From the NCBI RefSeq assembly GCF_003286085.1, contig NW_020825307.1, positions 558,001 to 622,000 of the forward strand: a stretch of 64,000 bases of DNA, given 5' to 3'. The notes beneath the pieces are model-generated. The model saw only the letters and a program-made list of their open reading frames with translations. It was not told where the DNA came from and made no database searches. Below, one piece after another: positions 13,249-27,701 of this stretch. Made by a program: the position numbers and the translations under genes. The stretch is from Drosophila persimilis (lineage: Eukaryota; Arthropoda; Insecta; Diptera; Drosophilidae). How positions within the stretch are numbered: position 1 is the stretch's first letter; every line of letters starts with the position of its first letter.

Positions 13249-16200
13249 CTTGTCACATTATATTTGGATGATGATATTTTTTTGGCTGGCTTTCTGGTCT
13301 TTGGTCTGCAATGCTGTTTATCACTCTCCCGCTCCGCTCCCGGATAGTGGCACTCAATCAAAGTAAACAACGGGAATCATTGCCTGCCGATAGGCGCGGC
13401 GCACTCACTCTCTCCCTCTCTATATCTATTCTATCTGCAGCGTTGTTATTGTTTGTCGCTGTCCACGGTTATTTTGCGGCTCCGAACGAACGAAACGAAA
13501 TGGCAATAAGAACGAAATGGAAACGAAATGGAAAAGCACGCAGGGGCACGTCCTAGTGCGCACGCTGGCGCTGGTGTGCGTCGTCTGGTGCAAAACAGCT
13601 AGCGACAGCCGCAATTATATTAATACAGTTACAATCGCAGCCAGTGATGTGCCGATAGGAGCTGTCCCGACAGATGCGAAAGTATCGAGGGGAGTTGCGT
13701 TGCCCCACATCACTGGCACGCACTTTATTTCTTTTGTCCTCTATATACGCATGTACATACATAAATATATACACATGCATGCATAAGACGGAAGCCGCCA
13801 AGATCACATTAAGGTAACGGTCGCTTAGCCGGAGCTTCTGCAAATGTAAAGCTTCTTGCGATCCATGGTTTTTGTGTGATCTCTGTTAAAGGATTTAAAT
13901 TTGCATGATTTGTCTATCTTTCTCGTTCTCTGTATATCACACATCCACACATACTTTTGGGTAACTTGAATAAAATTAGCAAACTACCATTAAGATCGGT
14001 CTGTGGCAAGGCCTCACCTTGTGGAAATACACCTTGCATAGGCCTTAGAACTCAGCGATAGGTGCGTATACTATCCAGTGCCATCTCTAAGAACTTTCGC
14101 CCTGCCGGAGTGACGGACGCACGTCGTCCCTGCGCCACCCGCTGCCCCCTCTGCCTGTTGCACAGTGGAGTCGTCAGCTAACGGCCATATGGCCACGCGC
14201 AGGAAGCTGTCAAAGTGGCGGGGTAGTGCGGCGCGGTAGTGCTCGCGGGGGGGAGCCACTTGCCGGAGGAGCTTTAGTCATATTTGCACGCGAGCAGGCC
14301 GAAAGCAAAGCTCCGTCGGAAGAGGGTGGCTGAGGGGAATGGAAAGTGGTAGTGGAGAAGTAAAGCACTTGAGCACGAATAGACGCACACGCGCTCGCTC
14401 GCTCCCGGTCTCTCTGTCCTTGATTTCCCTGCTCTTCCTCCCGCCTAGTCATAACTGTATCGCATACTTTGGTGAGCCGACAGAAATGCAAACGTGTTTT
14501 TAGAGCGGCAGCGGAGTGGAGCTTTGCTGCCATTCACTGGTAAAATGAGGGGGGGATGGTTGTCTGAGTAGGAATTACAGGGCAGATCGAGTGGGAGGAG
14601 GTGGCATTAGTGAGTTTTATGAATAAATGCTGTCTTTTTTTTTTGTGGTTTTTTTGTCCTATCTGAAAGTAGTGATCCGGGAGCTGCACAGGCTGTGTAT
14701 CAGAGAACGCACTGAGCGGCAGAGAGAGACAAGCGATTGCCCTGCCGAAAACGTCTCTTCATCTTCGTCTCTGTCTGTCTGCCTGTCTGGGCGTTGGCAT
14801 TGGGCGTGAGGTGTGACCAGTTTGTGCGCACACGACCTCTCCCTCACCCACTTCTATGTTACCTTTGCCCTGAAGCTAAATCCTTGACGGTAGCAGGAGA
14901 CCACTGTAGCTGGTTTCCCCCCTTTCAGTGGGAAGCTACCCGATGTAGCACAGCAGTAGAGAGGAGTATGGCCGGGAGTGGAGCGGGGCAGTAACGGGTG
15001 GAGCATGTGTCCATTTTAAAAGAATTCTGTCGACAGCTAAATGAAAATATTTCTTGTTGCTGGCATTCTGCACGTCCTGTCATGTCCGAGTATGTCAGTC
15101 CATCAGTGCCCGCCCCTGCCACTGTCACTTTGCCTCTCGCTCTTGCCAAGTGTTGACATTGTACCGTTAGCCGCTGGCAGTTGTCATCGCTGTTTGCCTT
15201 TCTCCTTGCAATTCGCTTCCATAGGGCAATACGACTTGTACGAGATGTTTCACACAGGAAGAATGTAGTATATAGTATATACGCTCGTATATAGTATATG
15301 CACATATGTATGTAAATGCTAGCCGCTAATATCATAGTCGGGTCGCTGTACCATAGCAACGAGCGATCTGCAAGGGTATCAGACGATTCGGTGGTGCCGA
15401 CGCCTTTCTTCAGTTCTTGTTATTTCAGCTGTTGTTCTTGTTGTTTTACGGAACTGTAGTTGTTGACAGGATTAGGCATTCAAAGCGCGTCGCAAAGCTC
15501 GTTTATTCCATCGTCTCCCATCCCTTACCGTCCACTCCACCCATCCACGTGGACGCAGCAATTGTCCTTCGAGCTGGCCACTCGACTATACGTAAGACAT
15601 CACGTGGGCGGGGAGGGACAGTTGTGTTGGCAGTCGTACCCGTTGCCAGGGGCTTAATGAAAGCCAACTGTTGATGACGGATCTGAATCTGGAAATGAAA
15701 TCTCAGCCAAATGGAGCGGATATCTTAATGCAATCAAGAGAGTCCAGTCCGCTTGATTAAGCAAAACGTCCGTCTGTGCATTTGTTTATTCATATTACGT
15801 TTATTTTTCCTATTTTCTTTTTGTTTTGTTTCTGTTTTCAGCATTTCAGCAACCATTATACTTCTGCTTCTACTCTTCTTCAATGTCTTTTAGCACAATT
15901 TGCATTTTATCTGCCGACTAGCTAGCCCCTCTCTGTCTGTCCGTCTCTCTCTCTCTCTCTTTCTCTTTCTCTTTTACTTTTCATATTACAGTCACACACA
16001 GATGCATACATACATATACATATGTATATTTCTACTTATTTTGTTGTTGTTGCTGTTGTATATTTGTTTTTAATTTTTTACTAGTAATTTTCTTGCTCCT
16101 TGCTGCTTCTTGGACTTAATCTAAGTTCTCGAGCTGGCGCCGCCGTATCCGTTCCGTACCGGCCGGATGCATCTGCCTCTTGACATCCCATACAAAGCGT

Positions 16201-16376
16201 ACACTTCCAAGTTGAAAATTTGACTAAAACAAGGACACGAAAAAACAAAAAAAAAAAATATATAGGTACAATAACTTAAGACTTCGATAGGAAACGGGTT
16301 TGGAGGGGGTTCTGGAAATTGTATCAACTCAAGAGATTTTGGGTTTGGGGCTTGTGATTTTGGATTGAAGTCTCCT
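13249..16376. other. Spacer between Rph and Tango5
   Basis: The first 500 bases contain the Rph 5'UTR and probable promoter, with a palindromic pair of motif-7-like sites at 13640-13717. From about 13.9 to 15.7 kb I see no gene; short frames are biased and interrupted. The T-rich stretch 15780-16376 reads as the Tango5 3'UTR, with TTTATT (minus AATAAA) near 15784 and 15800 and a CT tract at 15945-15975. Confidence 0.45.
13640..13717. promoter_or_regulatory. 12-bp inverted repeat of motif-7-like sites upstream of Rph
   Basis: GCCAGTGATGTG at 13640-13651 is exactly complementary to CACATCACTGGC at 13706-13717. Each arm fits the core-promoter motif 7 pattern CAKCNCTRNY, in opposite directions, 392 and 469 bases upstream of the Rph ATG. 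This could be the Rph core promoter or a bidirectional start. Confidence 0.4.
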
Positions 16377-18203
16377 CTATTCGCGTAGAGCCCGCTGCTT
16401 GGCATGCTTCTTGGATGTGACCGTGGCCGTGGGCGTAGGCGTGGTCGCAGGCACTGGTACTGCCTTGACCGCCGCCGAGCCCGAGGCCGAGGCCGGACCC
16501 GTCCCTAATGCCGGTGACGGAGTCTTTCGGTGCAGACGCTTGTGATAGCTTTGCGCCAGAGAGTTAACAATTGACACGACAAAATAGCACACCATTCCAA
16601 TTACAAACGCCTCGAAAATCTTCGATAGCAGATTGCCTGAATCGGGGCCAACAGCAGCACCCTTGCCACGCTGTTGACGATGGAGGCGCTGCTTTTGGTT
16701 TTTGAGAAAGGCCTTAAAGGGCTCTTGCAGCTTATGACCGAAGTAGGGCAGCGAGGCCAGAAGATCCACTGCTCGCTCAATCAGCGTTTCATTAAAGGCA
16801 ATGATCACGAAGATTTTCTGTATGTGCATTTTGATGATGGCCTTGCCGATTAGTGTGGCTCCGAAGAAGGTCCAGAATGGCACTAGAAAATGGCCGCAAG
16901 TGATGCCAGCCAGATCGAATAAGGGATTGGGAATCTGCAAGGTAGTCAGGTAGTCAGTATTGTTCTAGGATTTTCCACATCCGTTCCCACTTACACTTGC
17001 ACAGGCCAAGATGCCGAAGAAGCCAATGCGCTCCACCACGCGCTCCATGAACAGCTTGCCCTTGTCCATTAAACTGAGGTTCTTCTGATTCCTCTTGGCG
17101 TTCAGGGCCTCGAACTCGGCTAGCTCCTCAGCATCGTCCGGATCGTACCCGGAGAGACGCGCAGCCTTGGCCATGAAGTACGGCGGCAGCTCGCCCAGGG
17201 CCGTTCCAGCGCCCCAAAGGAATGCCTCCAGTCGAACCTTTGACATGATGGCCCACAGATTGGGCACCCGTTTATCATACGGCTCCTCCGGACAGATGAT
17301 GCTGCAGATGAGTCAGAAAAGTCAGAAGTATGACAACGGGGAACGGAAAACGGCGATTGGGAGATACTCACTCATCTGGATATGGAGGGCGCGGGAATTT
17401 TAGGGAATTGCACTCGTATGCGGCAAGCGTAACGCTGGCTATGTGCGGCCCCAGATATAGAAGGAACGTGTGTAGGCCAGTGCCAAGTCCCACTGAGGAG
17501 AGCACGCCCAGACCCAGCCAGTAGACAAAGAACCAGGTGTTCCGACGCACTAGCTCAATGGCCAGCTGATGTGGTCCATCAATTCTGTAAATTATACTAA
17601 ATAATATGCCTAATACTATCAAAGCGGCCAGCAGGAGACGTTGCTGCAGCAATCTGAAAGATGAGAACGGGTTTGAGTATCTGCCTGAACATACCTCACC
17701 TCACGTCTCGTCATTCAACATTACCTTGAGCTCCATGTTCGCAGCAGCGTCATCAGTTCGAGGCCACAATACAAGGACGTATCCAAGGGTCGACGCCAGA
17801 GCACAAACTGCTCGCGCTCGATGCGCTCCCTCTCGCGCTGTTTGTCTTTTTGGTTTTTCTCCTTTTTGCTCATTTGAAATTTTCCCTGAACCTGCGACAG
17901 CAGGGGTGCCGACGACGAGCTGGATGGGGAGACGGAGGAGCTTGATCCTGATCCTGATCCCGATCTCGATCCCGCTGCCGATCCTGTGGCCAGCATTGTG
18001 GATACCTTGGTGGTGGTACTGCTGCTGAAGGAGTTTTGGTTTGGTTTGGTGTTGGAATTGGCCTTTAGACTGCCGTTGGGCATCTGCTTTTTGTGACTGT
18101 GTTTATTCGCGCTGCTACTGCCGCTCGTGTGGCGTGTGCTCTGGGCATGGCTTTTCGTGCTGTTGGCGGCTGTGTCCTTTTCCCTTTTCGAGTGTTGTGA
18201 CAT
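16377..18203 (-). CDS. Tango5: Tango5 / VMP1: ER membrane lipid scramblase of the VTT family
   Basis: An ER multi-pass protein needed for autophagosome formation and secretion; VMP1 proteins act as lipid scramblases. Exons on the minus strand: 18203-17725, 17653-17372, 17301-16995 and 16934-16377, giving 541 residues. Exon 1 is a Ser/Lys-rich cytosolic N-terminus followed by a charged stretch ([20 protein letters not shown]). Exon 2 supplies membrane segments ([37 protein letters not shown]). The VTT core includes [20 protein letters not shown] and [20 protein letters not shown], both nearly invariant in VMP1. Exon 4 ends in a Lys-rich tail compatible with ER retention. Autophagy genes Tango5 and Atg8a are neighbours on the same strand, about 3 kb apart. 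The model closes in frame. Confidence 0.92.
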
Positions 18204-19562
18204 TTAAGCGGTTTGCAAGCGGCTAAGAATTAAAAACAAAAAACCGATGCAAAGATCACCAATTTAATTATTGAGGCCAATATTATCGAAAAAAAAATCG
18301 TATTTTACTGAATTTAATTTGAGTCGAAATTGAGTCTCGCATCGAAATGCGAGAATGTCTGTTAATGACACCGATTCTTCGATATCGTAATCCGGTAATT
18401 GTCGTGGCCTACTACAATTTGGTTTCGAATTTTCCCAGAAAAACCGCGCTTGCAGGCGCTGCCAGATCGGAAAGTAAAAAAAAAAAACAAAAAAGCTGTG
18501 TAACTAAAAATGGAATGGACTTAATTCTCAACCGTAACTTTCCCACGGCATCGGAAACACACTGTGAATTGTGCACTTTTCCCTCCAATATACGTATGCG
18601 GGTCCAATTATATTTCTAAATTGAATTAAAATGGTGAAAATTTTCGACAGGTTGGCAGCCACGCAGCAACACACACATGCAAAGATCCCACATGCGCTGC
18701 GTACGTGTACTGTGCATGCGGATGTGTGCGAGAAGCCCGCGGAAAAGCACAACAAGAACAACAATAGAACGGAGATTATCATACGATACTTGTGAGCACC
18801 AATAAAACGAATCCACATGCGCGTTTACCAGAGCAACGAAATACTGTCTGGGGGGGTAGGGGCACGGTGTGGTGCCAGTGTCTTCCCTCTAATCAGCGTT
18901 TTTGCAATACAATAATTACAATAAACTCTGACCAACTTCACACCCAAAGTCGATGTTTTTGATGGCATTGCAGCTGTTCTGCCCTTGGTGGGTCGGTTTT
19001 TTTTTTGGGGTGGTAGGGCGGCCCAAGAGTGTGTTGGAGCGACACTGACACCAATAACAACAAAGAAATGACAGAAATAAGTATCTCCAGGGGGAGGGGG
19101 TGAGGGAAGAAAGAAAGAACGTGAGACAGGGCAAAACAACTAACAAACACAAAAATCAATTGCATTTGCACAAGTGCAAAAACAACGACACGAAAACAGA
19201 CGACCGCGAACCGAGAAAAAAAACCATGAACTAAACTACGCCACTTCTTTGCTAATTTGTACGTCACGAGAAACCCCAGCAGCACCAGCAACAACAACAA
19301 CAAACACAAAAAACGTACAGCAAAAGCACTTTTTTCGCTGTTTTGTAACTGAGTTGTAAATTGTTAAAAAAAATTTCCGAAAAAAAAGGGGTAAAGGTGA
19401 AAGGTTCTTCGGGGTGGCTACCGCACTTTCTAATCAACGGCCATATTTACCTGGCACTCTAAATATTTTCTAATGTCACCGGAATGGTTTTTAGCACTGG
19501 AGCACGACGTTTCACATGAATTAATTAATAATAATTAATAATGTTGTTAATAATAGTAGAAG

Positions 19563-19820
19563 CAGTGTGACCGCGGATTTATCGATAAGATATACGGTCC
19601 GACCCTCACAAATATATCGAAACATACCGTCTCATTTAAAAAATATACCGTAATATACTGACGAATTCAAGTTCTATTTACATATTCCTTGTTTTCTTTC
19701 TTCCGTTGAATAATACTATCTATATGGAACATTTAGCCATGCCCACTCAATTTTGTACGCTTGATGAATCAATTCTATACATGATTGGCCTATTCGAAAT
19801 ACTTGCATTTATTGGATTTC
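19563..19820 (-). repeat. Dispersed promoter-like repeat, well-preserved copy
   Basis: In promoter sense (minus) the order is distal half, GTATATTT-type units, TATCGATA (19580-19587), then exact motif 1 CGGTCACACTG (19563-19573). The distal half holds the landmarks TTGATGAATCAATT and GCCATGCCCAC. It points at Tango5, whose ATG is 1.36 kb away. Confidence 0.7.
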
Positions 19821-19918
19821 TATAAAACATTGAAAATTAAATTAATATTAAATGTCTGCGATGTTTGGTGAAGAACTATTGATTGCACTGTCGATGTTTT
19901 TCGAAAAACTATCGACAG

Positions 19919-20210
19919 CAGTGTGACCGCGGACTTATCGATAAAATATGAAAATATTTAGCACTAAAAAACACCACATGGGAGCGCGGCGAAAACCAGT
20001 TTCTACAGTATGACCCTCAGAACAGCACCAAAATATACCGAGTGGTGCGCGCCAAATCGAACTTTTTTGAATGTGAGCGACAAGGATTTAAATGTTGTCA
20101 ACCGGGCCTTTTTCTATGCCCACATAGTTTTATACGATTGATGAATCAATTTTCTATTTAACTGGTGTATTCTTAATACTTGCTTTTATTGCATTTTGCG
20201 TAAAAAGAGG
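19919..20210 (-). repeat. Dispersed promoter-like repeat, second copy
   Basis: Motif 1 (19919-19929) and TATCGATA (19936-19943) are exact. The middle is altered by about 60 bases of unrelated sequence, and then the landmarks ACCCTCAGAA, AATATACCG and GATTGATGAATCAATTTTC resume. Same orientation as the copy at 19563. Confidence 0.65.
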
Positions 20211-21321
20211 TTTTAGCGAAATAAGTCAAACAAAAAACGAACACTCACAGGGAAGTGTTGTGCAGCACTGATATGGCAAAATAGGGCTGCCAGACCTGGA
20301 GCGGCCGCTGCCCATCTGGTTACAGCTGAGCGCCAACTTTGAATGTCCATTTTTCAAAAATGTATTTAAATTATTTATATGCCGACTACGCCAGTTATTT
20401 ATTCTGCCTCTATAATTCCCTGACTACGGCAGTTATTCATTCTGTCTCAACTTGTCTTTGGCCGCGAAAAAACAGAATATTGTAAATTATTTTCTGAAGC
20501 CCGTAAGATGTGTTGATAGAATTCTACATTGAATGAATCGCTGCTCTTAGCCAAGCAAGCCAAGCAGAATGACGCATGCATAGATATATTGCAGGTGAAA
20601 TATGCATATTGCATCATTTTGCAATGCCGCAGCGAGAATTGCTTCATTGAATGTAGGGATGTCAATGGGCATGGCATGGCCTCATTCACAAGACGAAGTT
20701 CAAGCTTTTTCGTAGTCTTTTGTTTTTTTTTTTTTATTTATTTAATAATAGATTAATTACCGTAGACTTAAACCGAGAGAGTCCTATTCATAACCATACA
20801 CACTAAATATGCACATCATTTGCTGCATTATTACACAAATTAAAAGCAAAAAAAAACAAAAGAAAATTGAAGAAAAAATTACACAGAAAATAGCGTTTAA
20901 AGCAATGTATGTATGCACGCGTGCGTGTGCGGATGCGATTGCACGGACCTCCAGTACAGCTATGAAACGTAAATGGGGGTGTGGAGGGGCTGAACAGAAC
21001 GGGGGCCCGAGAGTTAATGGTAGGACAAAAGCATAGTTTTAATCGAAAATACTAAGGTGTATAGAAAAAGTTATATATATATATATAAACAAGGTTCACA
21101 TAACAATTCATTTTTGTCGGTTTGCTCATTTCCTCTTGTTCAGATCATTTTTTTTTAAGTTCTTCTTGTTGCATTTTGTGGTGTTTTTGTTTGTTTTTAT
21201 CAATTCGTTTAGCTAACTCGCGTCGTATTTTATAAGCTGCATGCTAAACGTAAAATATATTTATTTATATATATATAGATTTCTGTATAGGGGTTCTTTT
21301 CATCTCCATTCTCCATCTCCT

Positions 21322-23529
<2,208 letters not shown>

Positions 23530-23654
23530 TCACTTTTTTTCAGACCAACGAACAACAAAAACGATATAGCTTTTTGACTGTGTGCGTGTGGGTTTGACTT
23601 TTTCAGTTTTCGTTTTTGCTGCCTGCCTCCGTTATTCGTTATTGCCGTTTGCTG

Positions 23655-23903
23655 CGGTGTGACCGCGGACTTATTGAAAAAATATACTTTCTGACCCTCA
23701 GAAATATACAAAAATATACCGTCTCATTTTTAGAATATACCGTAAATATACTGATGAATTGATGTTCTATTATACATATTCCTCGTTTTTGATATTCCGT
23801 CGAATATTACTAGCTATCTAGATCTCTCAGCCCTGCGCACATATTTTTATACAATTGATAAATCAATTTGCTACTTGGCTGGCATGTTTTAAATACTTGA
23901 CTT
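23655..23903 (-). promoter_or_regulatory. Atg8a promoter formed by a dispersed-repeat copy
   Basis: On the minus strand, motif 1 with one mismatch (CGGTCACACCG, 23655-23665) stands 168 bases before the Atg8a ATG, preceded by several GTATATTT units and the distal repeat landmarks ending in AATTGATAAATC. The DRE position is altered (ATTGAAA). The distance is right for a core promoter with a 100-150 base 5'UTR, so this copy is the best candidate for a repeat acting as the main promoter. Confidence 0.6.
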
Positions 23904-24405
23904 GTTTTCCTGCTACGGCGATTGCTGTTCTCGCTCCTCAACAACAATATAGGGTCGCGCTATGATAAAAAAAACTTAGCCCACTTCAGCCCCCTCTATT
24001 TAAATAGTTCAACCACTTCAGGTAATGGATGAAAATGAAACCATATTCCACCATTATGATATTCCGTCGAATTTTACTTAATATATAGATCTCTCAGCTT
24101 TGCCCAAATAATTAATTTTCTACAAGTACGATTTTTGAACGACAATTCATAAAAAAAACCTGCGTATGGATGTTTCAACACCCTGTGTTCTTAAATATAC
24201 CATTGAAATTTAATAGATTGATGCATTGATTATGCACCGAAATACCGTAAATATACCGTGTGCTTAAATTTGACATAAAAAATATCGAAAAGTATTATCG
24301 TAAGCGGTCACCCTGGTTCCCTGGGAAATTGCTGTAAAAAATGGTATCAAATAGGCAAAACGCCACAGAAAGTGCAAAAGTTAAAGTTCACCCCTTTTGC
24401 TTAAC

Positions 24406-24620
24406 ATACCTTGGAGACTAAAAGCCGCTTTGCCTTCAAGGTATATTCTGGTCATACGCGAGGTGCGAGGTGAGGTTCGTACGAACCTTGAAATTTGCCT
24501 TGGCTGGTTTTGCCTGTTGTTCCTACCCCTTTTTATAGCGCATTCAAAATTACGACTCATTTTTTCGTTGCAGGGGAGAGTCAGTGGGACCCTAGAAATA
24601 TACCGTCACATTTAAAAAAT
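24406..24620 (-). repeat. Repeat copy with hairpin end
   Basis: Starts with inverted arms ATACCTTG (24406-24413) and CAAGGTAT (24437-24444), then TTTGCCTTGGCTGGTTTTGCC, shared in diverged form with the copy at 39200, then GACTCATTTT, CGTTGCAG and AAATATACCGTCACATTT. This fixes a second module upstream of the motif-1 part of the family. Confidence 0.6.
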
Positions 24621-25039
24621 ATTTTTTCGCTTACGTTATGACCCTGTTTTGGCATTTTTATACCATATTTCCTTTAATTTTCATTACATTTCTGTTTTCC
24701 AAGATGTTTTCAAATATGTAATCAATTCTCTCAATTTCGGTAAGATAACGGTAAGCTGTCAAATAGAGACTGACCAGTTTCTGCATTCATTCGAGCCTGG
24801 GATGTCAAAACATTCTATCGAATGGGCAACGTACATTTTAAAATTTCTTTAATATGTAATAATATATCTAAATTAGGTTAAAAAAGGATTTGAAATATGT
24901 CCAGGCGCGATTGCCATTCACTGTTTTCAGGGCTGCATATGAAAACCATCGGCTATATATCGCATAGAAATGTACGGTTTACGAACATCCCAGATGGATG
25001 GCCAATTTTTGGAACGGCAAAATCTTAATTTTCAACTTT

Positions 25040-25307
25040 ACATAGAAATCCAATAAAATAAATTATATAAATTTAGCCAATCAATTAGAAAATTGGTTCA
25101 TTAATCGGATAAAATTATGTGGGCATGGTTGAAAGTTCTATCTAGCTAGTAATATTCCATGGAAGATCAAAAACGAGGAGTATGTAAAATAGAACTTGAA
25201 TTCGTCATAATATTTTTGGTATATTTTTTAAATGAGACTGTGTTTTTCAGTATATTTCTGAGGGTCGGACGGTTTATTTAATCGATAAGATAGAAGTGCG
25301 AACACCG
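25040..25307 (+). repeat. Inverted copy of the promoter-like repeat upstream of mys
   Basis: Plus-strand order: AGAAATCCAATAAA, GGGCATGG, AATATTCCATGGAAGATC, three GTATATTT-type units, CTGAGGGTCGGACGG, ATCGATAA (25281-25288) and a degraded motif 1 (GTGCGAACACCG). It is the reverse complement of the copies at 19563 and 23655 and points at mys. Confidence 0.65.
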
Positions 25308-25658
25308 TTGGTGGCGATAAAATAGTAATAATTTTATATTCTTTTCAACAATTCTTGTGTTATTTTTTGTTTCAAAAACGCTGACTAGGTACATATACCT
25401 TATATGTATATGTGTACATGAAAAGAAGTGCTAGAAGTGATAGTTCACTGAGTCAGCTTCTGCGGTGCATGCGTGTGTGTGTGTTTTGTGTGGGCAAGCA
25501 ACTCCACAAGTGTGCGAGAAAATCAAAATAAAAGGCGCAAACCCGCCCCTGATGGAAATACATTGTTCGAAATCCAATTGAAAACGCATCAAACATTGGT
25601 TTCAAGTGGTGCGAGCGGCTAGAGCGCGAGTGAAATATCTTAAAATTAGTGAAATTAC

Positions 25659-26976
25659 GTAAGAAATGCTATCAATTTTGACTGCAATTGACCAAAAAAG
25701 AAGTCATCCACACACAAAAAACCGTAAAACTGGATATGTGCTGTGTGCTCTCTCTGTGTATTGCTCTGATGATTTCATTCGCAATGACGACACACGCACA
25801 CAGACACTGACACAGAAATATATATCTTATTTGGCTTGCTGAATCCTCTACAGGGTGTACTCTGCCTGGTGTGACAGTTTTTTTTTTTTGAAGTTTAAAG
25901 ATCGGCCGTACGCTTCAAATGTTGACGCAGTTGTTGATTACTCTTTATCTCCATTGCGGTCCCCACTCCACCTCTTATCCCCCTCTCCCCAGACACCAGA
26001 CACAACATGATTTTCAATGAGAAGGAGAGTCAGTGTGCGCCCTCTGTCAGCGTTGGAACTAGTACGCCCACATTTATGTGCCGCAGATGTTTGTCTGTTG
26101 GTCTGTAGGCGGTCCGCACAGTGGAGATTCAGCGGGGTGAACCAAAAGCAATGGCCAAAGCTGATCGCAACACTTCCAATACCCCTACCCCCACCCCTCA
26201 CCCTGTTTGCAGATGTGGGATTCAGTTTTTTTCGGCGGTGGCGGCAGCATGAATCTCGCAAATAGCGTCTCCCCTGTGCGTGGGCGGCTATATATAGACA
26301 TACTCACCCACACGCATACATATGTCTGCATATGTAGCTGCAGGCAATGGCAAAGTGAGAAAGAAGCCAGCCCTTCTGAGATTGCATTGAAAATCTGTTC
26401 CGTTATTGAATTGGAATGAATCATTACGGGCGATTTCAGTCGAGTGACCGGATTCATCATGCGCGGGTTCCCGGAAGGCATGCTGAGCCATTCGGAAGTG
26501 GCCCGAACCCCGTAACACCCTCTTAGGGAGTGCACTCACAAAGAGCTGGCATTGTTTGGGTCTCGTCTCTCTCTTTTGCACAACTCACATTCATCCTCTC
26601 TGCGGCCGACCTTTGTTTACGTTTTGTATTTCCTGATGGAAGAGAGGGAACAGTCGGGGATTCAGGAATGAGAGAGGGAGTGACTAAATGATGAATGAGA
26701 GCGGGAGTGAGCGGGTGGATGAGCGTTAGTGAGTGGTAGAATAAGGAATGTGGAGAGGAATAGCCAAAGGGAAAACAGGGAATAAGGACTGTGAGGAGTG
26801 GTAGTGAATGATGAATGACAGGGGGGGGGGGAAATGCGTGATAGCGAGGGAATTATGATTGAGCGGGGGAGTGAGCAATTGTCGCTGGCGAATGCTGAAT
26901 GAGAAGTGGAGTCAGTGAGGGCCATTGACAGCTCCAAGGTGTCCACTCTATCCTATTTGGCACCAATATTGAGTGG

Positions 26977-27016
<40 letters not shown>

Positions 27017-27558
27017 TGTATAGCTGCAAACGTGAGAGCAAGTGATGGTTGTGTGTGTGTGTGTGAGATGAGTCATCTGGCCGTGATGATGTTCCATTTC
27101 ATACGCTGGCACGATAACGGGGCGGGGAAATATATAATTAAACGTAAAGGTAGAAAGACAGCACAAGGCAAAAACTAAACAAAGTGACAAGTAAACCACA
27201 AACCGGCTTTAGCGATACCCTCTTAAGAACAAGTTGAAAATAAGTTAAGGCTAAAATGTTCGTTCAGTTTTTGCATAATTAAAAAATTATAATTAATTCA
27301 AAAAAGTGTCCAACCTACCCGTACGTCCTGAGAGTACGGGGTGTGATATCTTCTGACACACAAATATATGGAAGATTAATGGAAACTCGCGGATGCCAGC
27401 GGTGTGACAGAGTGCGACAAACTCCACACACACACAAACACACACATATGCACACCCAAACACACATGCATACATGCGATGCAATTCCTAACGGATATAC
27501 TCCAATTGGAAAACAAACTCGATCACTCAATTGCAGTTATTTTTTTGTTCTTTTGCAG
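25659..27558. other. Probable first intron of mys (5'UTR intron)
   Basis: Non-coding stretch between a donor at 25659 and the acceptor at 27557-27558. It contains a polyG run near 26821, a (CA)n tract at 26981-27013 followed by a GT tract near 27049-27064, and CA runs near 27428-27450. Confidence 0.4.
26981..27013. repeat. (CA)n microsatellite
   Basis: About sixteen uninterrupted CA units, with a GT tract 40 bases further on that could pair with it. Confidence 0.9.
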
Positions 27559-27701
27559 CCGCACAAAAACGACTGAGAAGGCTGACAGCGAGCGAGTGAG
27601 AGGTGCGACAGAGATAGAGAGCCGAGCAACGGCTAAGAATAAGAGCAGCAGACAACACACACAGAGAGAGAGAGAGAGACGGGGAGACAAGAGCAACGAT
27701 A
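27559..27701 (+). other. 5'UTR exon segment of mys
   Basis: Follows a strong acceptor (pyrimidine tract then TTTTGCAG at 27551-27558) and runs into the mys ATG. It contains a GA run at about 27664-27680. Confidence 0.5.

Larger units (their letters stand above)
18204..21321. other. Spacer between Tango5 5' end and Atg8a 3' end
   Basis: The left part carries the Tango5 5'UTR and possible promoters. Two copies of the promoter-like repeat lie at 19563-19820 and 19919-20210. A 37-bp imperfect tandem duplication (GACTACGcCAGTTATT and GACTACGgCAGTTATT, about 20383-20450) follows. From about 20700 to 21321 the T-rich sequence reads as the Atg8a 3'UTR, with TTTATT near 20738 and 21258. No coding region is supported. 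Confidence 0.5.
23904..25658. other. Atg8a-mys spacer and probable first non-coding exon of mys
   Basis: The spacer contains a partial repeat near 24050-24125, a copy at 24406-24620 and an inverted copy at 25040-25307. The A-rich stretch about 25440-25658 looks like a plus-strand 5'UTR ending at a GTAAGA donor at 25659. It would splice to the acceptor at 27558. No coding region is seen. Confidence 0.45.

Noticed and set aside
16121..16405. Minus-strand frame overlapping the Tango5 3' end
   Set aside because: Different frame from the VMP1 reading; falls in the 3'UTR with poly(A) runs.
18825..19309. Overlapping hydrophobic minus-strand frames upstream of Tango5
   Set aside because: Leu/Phe/Val-rich because the stretch is A-rich on the plus strand; no start context or homology.
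24649..24852. 67-codon plus-strand frame near the repeat at 24406
   Set aside because: AT-rich, Phe/Ile-rich and without context; no sign of a transposase or other repeat-encoded protein anywhere in the family.
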